The notes below the pieces were generated by a model. The model had not been told where the DNA came from, made no database searches, and saw only the letters and a list, made by a program, of their open reading frames with translations. Shown here piece after piece: positions 1-8,463 of a stretch of DNA of 42,053 bases. The position numbers and the translations under genes were made by a program. The DNA is from Candidatus Cloacimonadota bacterium (GTDB taxonomy: Bacteria > Cloacimonadota > Cloacimonadia > Cloacimonadales > TCS61): NCBI GenBank assembly GCA_018400535.1, contig JAGYMQ010000130.1, positions 1-42,053 on the forward strand, given 5' to 3'. Every line of letters begins with the position of its first letter. The stretch's first letter is position 1.

Positions 1-1917
1 GAGAGAAAAAGATATAGTTGTTGATGGATTGAAAGGATTTGGATAATTACATAACTGATCTGTGCTAGGTTTAATTACCTGATCATCTGCTGTTGTCGGA
101 ATGTCAAAACGATGAACCATAAAATTATGTTGATTTCCACTCACGAGATATTCTCCATCAAGATCAAAAGTATCAGCTCTTTGATTCCAGCGATAAGATA
201 AAACACATTCGGGATATTGTGGCACAGAAATGTCATATATCAGCAATTCATTCCAGGCTTTATCCTGTATGATAAGATACTTTTCGATTATTTTCATTTC
301 GCTGTTCAAATCAGAATCAGAATGCGGAAATATCGTGCTGAGCTTATTTGTTGATTGAGGATCAGAAACATTGACAAGATGGATTTCTGAATTCTTTTCC
401 AAAATCGCAGCGATCGTATCTTTGACTGCAATGGAAACTGCAGAGCTTAGCTGATTATAGCTTCCCAGAGAAGTTGGATTTGTTGGAATGCTGACGTCAA
501 GTATCCGCACGCCACTGAATCCATCAGCAACATACAATTTATCTTCGAAATAAGCGACTTTTTTTGCTCTATCTGGTGTGTTGTAGGTGCTTTCCCAGAG
601 AGGTTCTTCAGGATCGCTGATATCAACAATGTGAATGCCTTCTTCCGCTGCGCTCAGATAAGCTTTATCTCCATTGATCACAATATCGTTCACTGTTTGT
701 GACAATTCACAAGTTGCTGCAATTGTAGGAATGGTGGGAATGGTGATATCAATGATCTGCAAGCTGGAATTTCCATAATTAGAAAAATGTGCTCCGAAAA
801 TATGATTTTCTCGTATGACAAAATTTTTCTGGAAAGCATAATAATTAATCCCTAATAATTCCGGTTCATAAGGATCGGTAAAATCAAAAACTTGCAAACC
901 ACCGCCAGAATTAATCAGAAAATCATTTTTGATCCGGATAACTTGTGCTTCGAGCGGGAATTTGTGGAGCATATTGAAATTTTCTGGCTCGCTGATATCG
1001 ATGATCTGCATTCCCGCTTCTTCATCTGCTAGAAAGAAATAATCTTCCAGTAAAGCAAAATCTAAAGTATTATAGAAACTGTCATATTCACCTAACAACC
1101 TTGGATTAGAATGATCAGAAAAATCTATGGCAAAAAAACCTAGATATTTATTCAAAGCAAAGACAATGTTATTCCGGACGATTAATTTTTTAAAATCTCT
1201 CAAAAGAGGATAGTTATTGATAATTTGTGGAGCTTGAGGCGATTGCACATTCATCAAAACCAAACCGCTGGCAGAATCGGAAAAATAAACCAGATCATCA
1301 CAGGCAAAAATACCGAGTGCATCTCCACGCGTTTCATATTCGCTTAACAAGATTGGAACTGTCGGTTCGCTCACATCGACGATCTTTATGTATTGTTGAG
1401 AATAATCGGTTATAAAGACGATATCATTTTCGATGGCAAAATCATATATGTATGAGGCGAAGTCGAAGGAATTGAGAAAGATCGGAGTTTCTGGATAATT
1501 AATATCAAACATATACATTTCATCAAGGTCTTTTTGGGCATAAAGGATGCTGTCATGAATTTTGATCTTGCCCCAATTATCTTCGAAGGAAATAGAGCTT
1601 AATATTGTGGGAAATTGCGGGTTACCAATATCGAAGATCAAGATATTATCGTCGGTTGAGACGTAGAGAATTCGGCCTGATATAGCTAGATCGTGCGGAT
1701 CATTAATATCGCAACTTCCTAAAAAGAGGGGTGTGTTGGGAACAGAAATATCGAGGATGACCAAGTCCTGTTCTTCACCTAAAAGATAAGCACGATTTCC
1801 TTGAACTGCAATTTTGTAGATATTATCAAAATCCGAATAATTGCCGATCTTATGATAAACGCAATTTAATTCGGACATAATTAATAACAAAACAAGATAA
1901 AATATAATTTTCATCAT
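1..1917 (-). CDS. Secreted LVIVD-repeat beta-propeller protein with C-terminal sorting domain (3' end cut by window edge)
   Basis: The reading frame is open from an ATG at 1915-1917 to the left edge, giving 639 codons with no stop; I checked the frame at both ends and at several points between. A ribosome site AGGAGA lies about 6 nt upstream of the start. The protein opens with a hydrophobic signal-like segment (MMKIIFYLVLLLIM). It then shows many repeats of roughly 40 to 50 residues with the LVIVD signature, such as DLVILDISVPNTPLFLG, GIHIVDISDPEEP and MQIIDISEPENFN, which in this family form a beta-propeller. The last visible residues are YPNPFNPSTTISFSL, the beginning of a FlgD-like / type IX-style sorting domain, so the rest of that domain lies outside the window. 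The gene starts 43 nt after the permease gene and may be co-transcribed with it. The function is unknown; a cell-surface or extracellular location is inferred. Confidence 0.85.
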   Translation of the reverse strand, partial: MMKIIFYLVLLLIMSELNCVYHKIGNYSDFDNIYKIAVQGNRAYLLGEEQDLVILDISVPNTPLFLGSCDINDPHDLAISGRILYVSTDDNILIFDIGNPQFPTILSSISFEDNWGKIKIHDSILYAQKDLDEMYMFDINYPETPIFLNSFDFASYIYDFAIENDIVFITDYSQQYIKIVDVSEPTVPILLSEYETRGDALGIFACDDLVYFSDSASGLVLMNVQSPQAPQIINNYPLLRDFKKLIVRNNIVFALNKYLGFFAIDFSDHSNPRLLGEYDSFYNTLDFALLEDYFFLADEEAGMQIIDISEPENFNMLHKFPLEAQVIRIKNDFLINSGGGLQVFDFTDPYEPELLGINYYAFQKNFVIRENHIFGAHFSNYGNSSLQIIDITIPTIPTIAATCELSQTVNDIVINGDKAYLSAAEEGIHIVDISDPEEPLWESTYNTPDRAKKVAYFEDKLYVADGFSGVRILDVSIPTNPTSLGSYNQLSSAVSIAVKDTIAAILEKNSEIHLVNVSDPQSTNKLSTIFPHSDSDLNSEMKIIEKYLIIQDKAWNELLIYDISVPQYPECVLSYRWNQRADTFDLDGEYLVSGNQHNFMVHRFDIPTTADDQVIKPSTDQLCNYPNPFNPSTTISFSL

Positions 1918-1960
1918 CGTATCTCCTATGCAAATATAGAGTTAAGTGAAAACCTTATGA

Positions 1961-3796
1961 TCAATAAAATCTTTTACGTTGGTTTAATAGTAAAATGTTC
2001 TTTAATTCTCCGATATTTTCTGCATTTAGCCATTCTTTACGAAATTCTTCTTGCCCTACCAAAGTTGCGATGGAAGCGATAGTTTTCAGATGAAGTAGTC
2101 TTTTATCTCTCGAACCACCGAGTAGAAATACAGCTTTGACGCTATTTTCTTTTTCGGTGAATTTGATGCCTTCTTTGCTCCTGATGATCCTCATGAACAT
2201 TTTATCTTCACCGTCTAAAATGATATGTGGGATCGCCAGAAAATCTGAAATTGCTGCGTTAAAATCAGTTTGCCTATCCAGAAACAGTTTTATCAGTTCT
2301 TCTTCCTGCATATCCAATTCATTAGCCAGATCAAAGCTGATCCTCTTGAGCAATTGATGAAATGTTTCAGCTTTTTCACAATCGATGATTTTTGCTTGTT
2401 TGATCAATTCATCGAAATTATCCTGTTGTATATTTTCTCTTTGCACAAGAATATCTCGCAATTCATCTTCCAAATTGTTACCGATCAATTTTTTATCCAC
2501 GATTTTTTTCATTAGATGTAGAAGAGCTGATTCGCGGTTACTCAGTTTGCGTCCATAAAAATAATAGATAACAACACCAATAATTAACAGAAGCAGGCTG
2601 ATCTCGATCGCTTCTGCACCAAGATCGATGATAAAAAAGGTGAATAGTATAATACAAAATATCTGAAGCCACGGATAAAAGGGTGCTTTGAAAGTAGGTT
2701 TATAGGTTGTCAGTCTGCTTTCTCGCAAAATTATCACAGAGATATTTGTGAGCACATAAGATGTGAGGATTACGGTGGAAGCTGCTTTCACAAGCATTTC
2801 TATTGGCAATAGCAGCGAGAGATAGATCACAATTCCTGTGATGATTATCGCCATGATCGGTGTATTATATTTTCGATCTATAAATGAAATTTTCCGGGAA
2901 ATTAGCTTGTCACGGCTAAGGGCAAGAGGATAGCGAGAAGCCGACATGATACCAGCATTCGCTGTTGTGAAAAAAGCTAACATTGATGCCAAAAGTATCA
3001 AAAAATAACCGGGATTTCCCAGAAATATTTGAGCTGAATCTGCTACCGGCGTGCTGGATTCACTGAATACATTGGCTTGCAAAGTTCCCGTGATGACAAA
3101 AGTGATAAGCGTGTATAACAATCCAACAACGATGACCGAAGTAATAATTCCGAGGGGAATATTCTTTTTGGGATTCACAACTTCTTCAGAAATATTAGCA
3201 ACGTTCAATAATCCGCCGAAAGAAACAAAAACAAAGCCTGCAGTGATCAGGATTTGATTCCAATCGGAAGAAAGAAAAGGCTTAAAATTTGCCATTTCAA
3301 TATTTCCCAGACCGAAAAGAATATAGAAAACGATAATTGATAACAAACCCACGACTAATATAACTTGAAATGTGACAGATTCCTTTACTCCAATAAGATT
3401 CAGCCAAACAAAAAAGGCACAGAGAAAAAAACCAGAAATTAAAGGATTGATGTTTGTGTAAAGATAAATGATCTCTGCAATACCAAAAATTGCAAAAGCA
3501 CTTTTCAAGGAAAGTGCAAACCAGCCAAGAACTCCAGAAATTGTTCCCAAAAAAGGTCCGAAGGTTTTATTGATAAAAAAGTAATCTCCACCGGCTTTGG
3601 GCATTGCAGTAGCCAATTCGATCACGCTGAAAATTCCCAGCAGTCCGAGAAATCCAGCGATGAAGTAGGAAATGAACAAAGGTGCACCCACTCGGGCAAA
3701 AGCCAAACCTGGCAGAATAAAGATTCCAGAACTGATCATCGCTCCGGAAGCAACGCTGAAAACACCAAAGAAATTTATATCTTTTTTCAATTCCAT
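1961..3796 (-). CDS. APC-family amino acid permease with C-terminal PTS EIIA-like domain
   Basis: Residues 1 to about 440 form a multi-spanning membrane protein of the amino acid/polyamine/organocation (APC) superfamily. The N-terminal run has the family pattern SVASGAMISSGIFILPGLAF in the first helix, and about 12 hydrophobic segments follow. After a cytoplasmic linker of about 35 residues, the last 150 residues resemble the fructose/mannitol PTS EIIA fold (PF00359). They include AIPH with a candidate phospho-histidine at residue 524, and a late segment LLHLKTIASIATLV that is typical of that domain. The substrate is probably an amino acid and cannot be named from sequence. The frame also allows a TTG start 18 codons upstream (3850) that overlaps the previous gene's stop. 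I chose the ATG at 3796 because the protein then begins just before helix 1. The gene follows the GAF/GGDEF-like gene closely and probably shares its transcript. Confidence 0.85.
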   Translation of the reverse strand: MELKKDINFFGVFSVASGAMISSGIFILPGLAFARVGAPLFISYFIAGFLGLLGIFSVIELATAMPKAGGDYFFINKTFGPFLGTISGVLGWFALSLKSAFAIFGIAEIIYLYTNINPLISGFFLCAFFVWLNLIGVKESVTFQVILVVGLLSIIVFYILFGLGNIEMANFKPFLSSDWNQILITAGFVFVSFGGLLNVANISEEVVNPKKNIPLGIITSVIVVGLLYTLITFVITGTLQANVFSESSTPVADSAQIFLGNPGYFLILLASMLAFFTTANAGIMSASRYPLALSRDKLISRKISFIDRKYNTPIMAIIITGIVIYLSLLLPIEMLVKAASTVILTSYVLTNISVIILRESRLTTYKPTFKAPFYPWLQIFCIILFTFFIIDLGAEAIEISLLLLIIGVVIYYFYGRKLSNRESALLHLMKKIVDKKLIGNNLEDELRDILVQRENIQQDNFDELIKQAKIIDCEKAETFHQLLKRISFDLANELDMQEEELIKLFLDRQTDFNAAISDFLAIPHIILDGEDKMFMRIIRSKEGIKFTEKENSVKAVFLLGGSRDKRLLHLKTIASIATLVGQEEFRKEWLNAENIGELKNILLLNQRKRFY

Positions 3797-3840
3797 CAGA
3801 ATACCTGTTTGATCTGAACTCCGATCTCTGTAATCATTTT

Positions 3841-4794
3841 TTATTCGCAACTCATGATCTTCTCATTTCTTATGCGGACTGAATTAACTGCTGCTTGTTC
3901 TGCTTTGGCGATTAATTGGTCCACTGTGGAAATCGAATCATCCTTGCTACAAACGCCATAACCTATTTTGCAAACTTTGCATTTACTTATGCTGTCGATC
4001 GTTTTTTTAATTCTTTTCAGAGAAATGATCGCATTTTTTTCGGAAGTTTCTGGCATCACGATCGCGAGCGTGTCTTTGTGTAATTTCCCGATGAGATCAG
4101 TTTCGCGTAAATTATTCGCCATATTGCGCGAAATATCATTTATCAGAACATTTGTTTCTTGTTCGCCGATAGTGCGGATGACCTTGTCAAAATTTCCGAT
4201 CTTGATGACAGAGATCGTGAGATCGCGCTGATAGCGTAGTAAAAGTGAGAACATTGAATTTGCTTTTGATAAGAAAGCTTGGTAGGAATAGACGCGGGTC
4301 AATTCAAATTCCTTGTATTGATGATCCATTTTAGATTCCAAAACGTAAGTATTTACGGTAAAGGAAATTATCGATGAAAATATGCTGAGGTGGGTCAATT
4401 CTTCACTATTGAAATTACTTTCTTTTTTATTGATGAAAAGAAATCCTAAAAGCTCATTGTTCTGGAAAATCGGTATGATAACTAATTGCTTGTATTCGTG
4501 CTCCATCATATATCTACCCGGTGCATCCAGGATGAGCATTTTGAAATCAAGCAGTTCATCGATGAGAGGATCGCCTTTCGTGAAAATCGTATTCTTTGCA
4601 AATTTATGGCTGATATTCCGCGAGATTTTCAGACGGTAAATCTCTGATTTTGGCACTTTCAAAAAAATTCCCAAGCTCAAAAAGGAAAATTCATTTTCGA
4701 TCTCACGAATGATCTTACTCAAATTTTCTTCTAAAGGTCTTTCTTGATGAAGACTTTTCAATAATTCATCAAATTGGATTAGTTGCATTGCCAT
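3841..4794 (-). CDS. GAF domain plus degenerate GGDEF-like domain protein
   Basis: This 317-residue cytoplasmic protein has no membrane segment. Residues about 20 to 155 look like a GAF sensor domain (QLVIIPIFQNNELLGFLFIN is the typical core strand pair). Residues about 165 to 315 have the shape of a diguanylate cyclase domain: a YSYQAFLSKA start, then DLIGKLHKDTLAIVMPET, where active enzymes have R-x-GGDEF-x-x-LLP. Here the signature loop reads HKDTL (residues 239-243), so the glycines and acidic residues needed for catalysis are absent. The protein is therefore more likely a regulator or effector than an active cyclase. GGGAG lies 6 nt before the ATG. The gene starts 9 nt after the DUF4139 gene, which suggests co-translation. 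The GAF call is stronger than any functional claim. Confidence 0.75.
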   Translation of the reverse strand: MAMQLIQFDELLKSLHQERPLEENLSKIIREIENEFSFLSLGIFLKVPKSEIYRLKISRNISHKFAKNTIFTKGDPLIDELLDFKMLILDAPGRYMMEHEYKQLVIIPIFQNNELLGFLFINKKESNFNSEELTHLSIFSSIISFTVNTYVLESKMDHQYKEFELTRVYSYQAFLSKANSMFSLLLRYQRDLTISVIKIGNFDKVIRTIGEQETNVLINDISRNMANNLRETDLIGKLHKDTLAIVMPETSEKNAIISLKRIKKTIDSISKCKVCKIGYGVCSKDDSISTVDQLIAKAEQAAVNSVRIRNEKIMSCE

Positions 4795-4803
4795 TTTTTC
4801 TCC

Positions 4804-6150
4804 CTAATAATTAATTCTTTGTGTCCAGGATATTTCTTCTTCTGCTCCTGCTTTCACATTGATCTCAAATTCGATCTTATTAGCAGATTCTTTCTTATAG
4901 CTCTGGCTTTCATCAAAAATCGTCCAATCTCCATAAAGCGAATGCAAGACTGTTATCGTCTTATCTTGTTGGGAACGATTTTTCAGGATAACTTTCATAT
5001 CGGTTTCTTTGATGCGTTTTGCTGGCTTGCGGACGTCTAGCTCTTTGGTTTCTGCTACAATGTCAAAAGCAGAACCTGTCGTCAGCGTCACCTCTTCTTT
5101 GCGCGGCGTGTGATTAATCCGATCTTCACCGATGAATTCTAACAGATCATCTTCCACATCTTGTTTATAGACTTTCACGATTCCCTGCGGTAGAGGAATA
5201 CCCAATTCATTTTTTTCAGAATTCACAAACTCGATCTGACTTTTTACTTTCTTGGAGTTTGTCACATACTCATAACGAGCGTTTGCTTTGATCTCTTTGG
5301 TGGGAAAAAGACGCAGCTGCTTCGTTTGTTTGTTATTGATGGAAACTTTTTCGCTCAACGTGTATAAATGAAAATCATGAAAGGCTTTTTCTTCAAATTT
5401 AGCTTCTGAACCACCAGACACAGCTCTTTCTACAGAAAGTAGATCATAATGTCCGCGAGATTGCATTTTTTGATATTTTTGCACATCGCCAGCCATTAAT
5501 TTCAATTTCACTTCAGAGAAAGCTTTTCCCGTTCTGTTTTCGATCGTAACCCAGCTATTGAGCACTAATTCTTCTGCTTCATCATTCCAGACAGCGTTGT
5601 AAGTAACTTCCCATTCCATTCCTGAACAAAGATAGGAAAATTCAGTTGGATAGGAATCTTTTTTGGGAGCATTTAAGCGCCAGTGCAAAGTTGGTTTCAA
5701 GAAGAAATTTTCGGGCAATTCCGCCAAATTAATATTCTGGATCTCGTTGCGATTGATCAAGATCAGTTCTTTTGTAGCATCATCGATCAAGCCGATCGTT
5801 TTGCCGTCAGTGAATTGCAAAATTCCACTAAAAAATTCATCTGATTTTGTTTTGATCTTAAATTCTTTGCCGATATATTTTTGCAATATCTTTTCTGTAT
5901 TTGCCAGATCATATTCATAGTTTTGAGCAAAGATCGAGAATTTATTTTTTTGTGGATTGATGATGACCGAATTTGCTTCGATCGTGGATGGAATATCATC
6001 AAGATAAAAATCCTGCAATCCTTTTTCCAATTTCAGATCCAAAAATGTGCGCACCAGCGAAAAATCGTTGTTGTAAATCGTCACCTGATCTTGCGACCAG
6101 ATCAAAATAATCGTCATCAAAAAAAATATTATCAAACAATGTTTCTTCAT
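4804..6150 (-). CDS. Secreted DUF4139-family protein
   Basis: This 448-residue protein begins with a signal peptide (MKKHCLIIFFLMTIILIWSQ). What follows fits the DUF4139 family: an early VTIYNNDFSLVRTFLDLKL segment, a conserved HWRLNA stretch, the YLCSGMEWEVTYNAVW motif that is characteristic of the domain, and a C-terminal beta-rich part with LKNRSQQDKTITVLHSL. Family members are periplasmic or surface beta proteins of unclear role, so no reaction is proposed. A strong GGAGG precedes the ATG. The gene starts 61 nt after uridine kinase on the same strand and is followed after 9 nt by the GAF/GGDEF-like gene. Confidence 0.8.
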   Translation of the reverse strand: MKKHCLIIFFLMTIILIWSQDQVTIYNNDFSLVRTFLDLKLEKGLQDFYLDDIPSTIEANSVIINPQKNKFSIFAQNYEYDLANTEKILQKYIGKEFKIKTKSDEFFSGILQFTDGKTIGLIDDATKELILINRNEIQNINLAELPENFFLKPTLHWRLNAPKKDSYPTEFSYLCSGMEWEVTYNAVWNDEAEELVLNSWVTIENRTGKAFSEVKLKLMAGDVQKYQKMQSRGHYDLLSVERAVSGGSEAKFEEKAFHDFHLYTLSEKVSINNKQTKQLRLFPTKEIKANARYEYVTNSKKVKSQIEFVNSEKNELGIPLPQGIVKVYKQDVEDDLLEFIGEDRINHTPRKEEVTLTTGSAFDIVAETKELDVRKPAKRIKETDMKVILKNRSQQDKTITVLHSLYGDWTIFDESQSYKKESANKIEFEINVKAGAEEEISWTQRINY

Positions 6151-6211
6151 AAAACCTCCAATTTTTCATTATTTCACTTTCTAAAATATTTCAAATTTCA
6201 GGCAAGTAAAA

Positions 6212-6826
6212 TTAAACCATAATTTGATTTATTTTTGCCACCAGCATATCAATTCCCACTTCATTTTGTCCACCTTCAGGAATGATCACATTGGCAAATC
6301 TTTTGCTCGGTTCGACGAATTCATTGTGCATCGGACGAACAGTTTTGCGATATTGCTCGATGATAGATCGCAGCGTTCTACCGCGTTCTTCCATATCACG
6401 TTCGATCCTTCTCAAGATACGAACATCAGCGTCTGTATCCACAAAGATCTTGATGTCCATTAATTTGCGCAATTTTGGATTTTCAAAGATCAAGATGCCT
6501 TCGATAATGATCAATTTGGTAGGTTCTTTCGTGATCGTTTCGTTTGTGCGTTGATGTGTTTTAAAATCATAGACTGGCATTTCGATGCTTGTCCAATTTT
6601 TTAAAGCTTTGATATGCTCGATAAAAAAATCATTGTCAAACGTCTGCGGATGGTCAAAATTTAGTCTATCTCTTTCTTTTGGAGATAAATAGCTGAAATC
6701 TTTGTAATAGCTATCCTGCGGTAATATCGTGATCGGGTTTGGAACTTGACGCCGTATTGCATCTGTGATCGTGCTTTTGCCAGAACCTGTTCCACCTGAA
6801 ATCCCAATTATGATCGGATGATTCAT
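6212..6826 (-). CDS. udk: Uridine kinase
   Basis: This 204-residue enzyme of the uridine kinase/phosphoribulokinase family phosphorylates uridine and cytidine to UMP and CMP in pyrimidine salvage. The P-loop is GISGGTGSGKST (residues 8-19). The PQDSYYKD segment, the FDHPQTFDNDFF segment and the YDFKTHQR segment are the family's nucleoside-binding elements. LIIEGILIFENPKLRKLMDIKIFVDTD corresponds to the Walker B and lid region (shown here only as a location, about residues 108-134). The length is typical of bacterial Udk. The ATG directly abuts the stop of the O-methyltransferase gene (TAAATG), so translational coupling is likely. Confidence 0.95.
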   Translation of the reverse strand: MNHPIIIGISGGTGSGKSTITDAIRRQVPNPITILPQDSYYKDFSYLSPKERDRLNFDHPQTFDNDFFIEHIKALKNWTSIEMPVYDFKTHQRTNETITKEPTKLIIIEGILIFENPKLRKLMDIKIFVDTDADVRILRRIERDMEERGRTLRSIIEQYRKTVRPMHNEFVEPSKRFANVIIPEGGQNEVGIDMLVAKINQIMV

Positions 6827-7393
6827 TTACTTCTCCCTTTTGAATATCGAAATTTCCAATCCTGCCGCAAAAGGCAGAGTCATAGTCAAAAAACCTGGAT
6901 CACTCTTGATAAAGTCAAGATATTCTTTCACCGTATTTTTGTGAGAGATCACGTTGTCTGCAATGATCAGAGAATTATCTTTCATTTTTGGAAACAACAA
7001 TTGTAAATATTTGATATAATCGATTTTTCCAGCATCGATGAAGATCAGCTCAAATTCAGATTTTAGTGTTGGAATGAGTTCTAAAGCATTTCCTTTGAGT
7101 AATTCGACATTCTTTCTCTGCTGCAGATTTTCTTTCGCCAGCGCAAATCTTGTGTCATCAATTTCGATCGAAATAATTTTTGCTTTGATCTTCTCTGCAG
7201 CGAGCGATAGCCAAAAGGTCGAATATCCGTTAGATGTTCCGATCTCCAAAATTTTATCTGGAGTTTTGAATAAAACGAAAAAATAGAGCAATTCTGCTGT
7301 TTTTTCTGAAATATTCCATAATCGTCTGATCTTTTTTTTCTGTTGCGCAAATCGATGCAATTCCGTTTGATAAAGCTTTTTCAATTTTTCCAT
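6827..7393 (-). CDS. Class I SAM-dependent O-methyltransferase
   Basis: This 188-residue Rossmann-fold methyltransferase resembles the COG4122 / catechol O-methyltransferase type. The SAM-binding motif ILEIGTSNGYS is at about residues 48-58. The acidic ribose-binding strand IISIEIDD follows, then LIFIDAGKIDYIKYL and LIIADNVISHKN, the metal- and substrate-site elements of the family. The acceptor cannot be deduced. It overlaps the 3' end of the glycosyltransferase gene by 13 nt and abuts udk, so it sits inside an operon with dnaX. Confidence 0.88.
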   Translation of the reverse strand: MEKLKKLYQTELHRFAQQKKKIRRLWNISEKTAELLYFFVLFKTPDKILEIGTSNGYSTFWLSLAAEKIKAKIISIEIDDTRFALAKENLQQRKNVELLKGNALELIPTLKSEFELIFIDAGKIDYIKYLQLLFPKMKDNSLIIADNVISHKNTVKEYLDFIKSDPGFLTMTLPFAAGLEISIFKREK

Positions 7394-8463
7394 CGATATT
7401 TCCCAAATGTTCCTTTCAATCCAAAAAAGATAAAATAGGGAATGTAAAACAGTTCCGCCAGCGGGAAAAAAGCTAAATACCTGAGTTTGTGTGTCTTGGA
7501 AAGAAACGTCATCAGCAGCAAAAATTCACTTCCAATTTTCAAAAAAAGATTGAGCCAAAAAATTGATGAAAAGTCCAGCTTGAATAAATGAATAAGAAAA
7601 TATGTGGCAAAAATCAAATAATAAAGGAATATGAAAAGCGTCATTAATTGAACGGAAAGAGGGTAATATTTCCATTTGGAAGCACGGCGGCTTTCCAAAT
7701 CGAGCATTTCTTTTTTATTTTCTTTATCTCGCGATGGAACTATTGCATCTTTTGAAAAGATAAAACCTGCTTTTCGAATGTTCTTTGCCATTTTCTGCAA
7801 AAGCAGATCGTCATCACCAGATCGAATGTGACCGATTTCAGAAAATCCCTCGCTTTTCTGGAAAACACTTTTTCGATAGGCGATATTGCGTGCAGAAGAC
7901 GTGATCAGCCAGCCAAGGCCAATGCTTCCAGCCACCACCGCAAAATGAGAAGCGCGTTCGAGATTTTTCAGATAGAAAAAAAAGGAGGGAGATAATAATA
8001 AAGGTGAATATCCAGCAAGATAATCAATATTTTTTGTGAAATGAAGATTGATCTCTCGCAGCCAATTTTTGGAGGGAAGACAATCTGCATCAGTGAAAGC
8101 CAAAATTTCATTCGAAGCCGATTCGATAGCTTTTTGTAAAGCTCCCTTTTTTCCCAGCAAATGAGGATTTTCTTTTTCGATATGCAAATATTTTATGTTG
8201 GGAAATTTTTGCTGGAAATCATGAACGATCTTTGCTGTGCGATCGGTCGAACGGTCATCAGCGATAATGATCTCAAATTTATCGACAGGATAATTTTGCT
8301 GAATAAGTTTTGCTAATAATCCAGGAAGAAATTTTTCTTCATTGCGCGCAGCGATGATGACAGAAATATTTTGGATATTTTTATTCTTTGCGTGATGAAT
8401 TTGTAAAATGCCAATCGTGAAAGCAATGATCAGAAGGAAATAGATGCTACTTAATAGAATCAT
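7381..8463 (-). CDS. Membrane-anchored GT2-family glycosyltransferase
   Basis: This 360-residue protein has an N-terminal membrane helix (about residues 3-21) followed by a GT-A fold. ISVIIAARNEE starts the nucleotide-sugar domain, IIIADDRSTDRT is the first acidic motif, and FTDADCLPS carries the DxD metal motif (D125/D127). SGDDDLLLQKM is the catalytic-base region, and SRRASKWKYY resembles the (Q/R)xxRW acceptor motif of processive GT2 enzymes. Two or three hydrophobic segments follow at the C-terminus, so the active domain is cytoplasmic and membrane-bound. The likely role is envelope lipid or polysaccharide glycosylation; the sugar and acceptor are unknown. It starts on the base after the dnaX stop. 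Confidence 0.87.
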   Translation of the reverse strand: MILLSSIYFLLIIAFTIGILQIHHAKNKNIQNISVIIAARNEEKFLPGLLAKLIQQNYPVDKFEIIIADDRSTDRTAKIVHDFQQKFPNIKYLHIEKENPHLLGKKGALQKAIESASNEILAFTDADCLPSKNWLREINLHFTKNIDYLAGYSPLLLSPSFFFYLKNLERASHFAVVAGSIGLGWLITSSARNIAYRKSVFQKSEGFSEIGHIRSGDDDLLLQKMAKNIRKAGFIFSKDAIVPSRDKENKKEMLDLESRRASKWKYYPLSVQLMTLFIFLYYLIFATYFLIHLFKLDFSSIFWLNLFLKIGSEFLLLMTFLSKTHKLRYLAFFPLAELFYIPYFIFFGLKGTFGKYRWKN

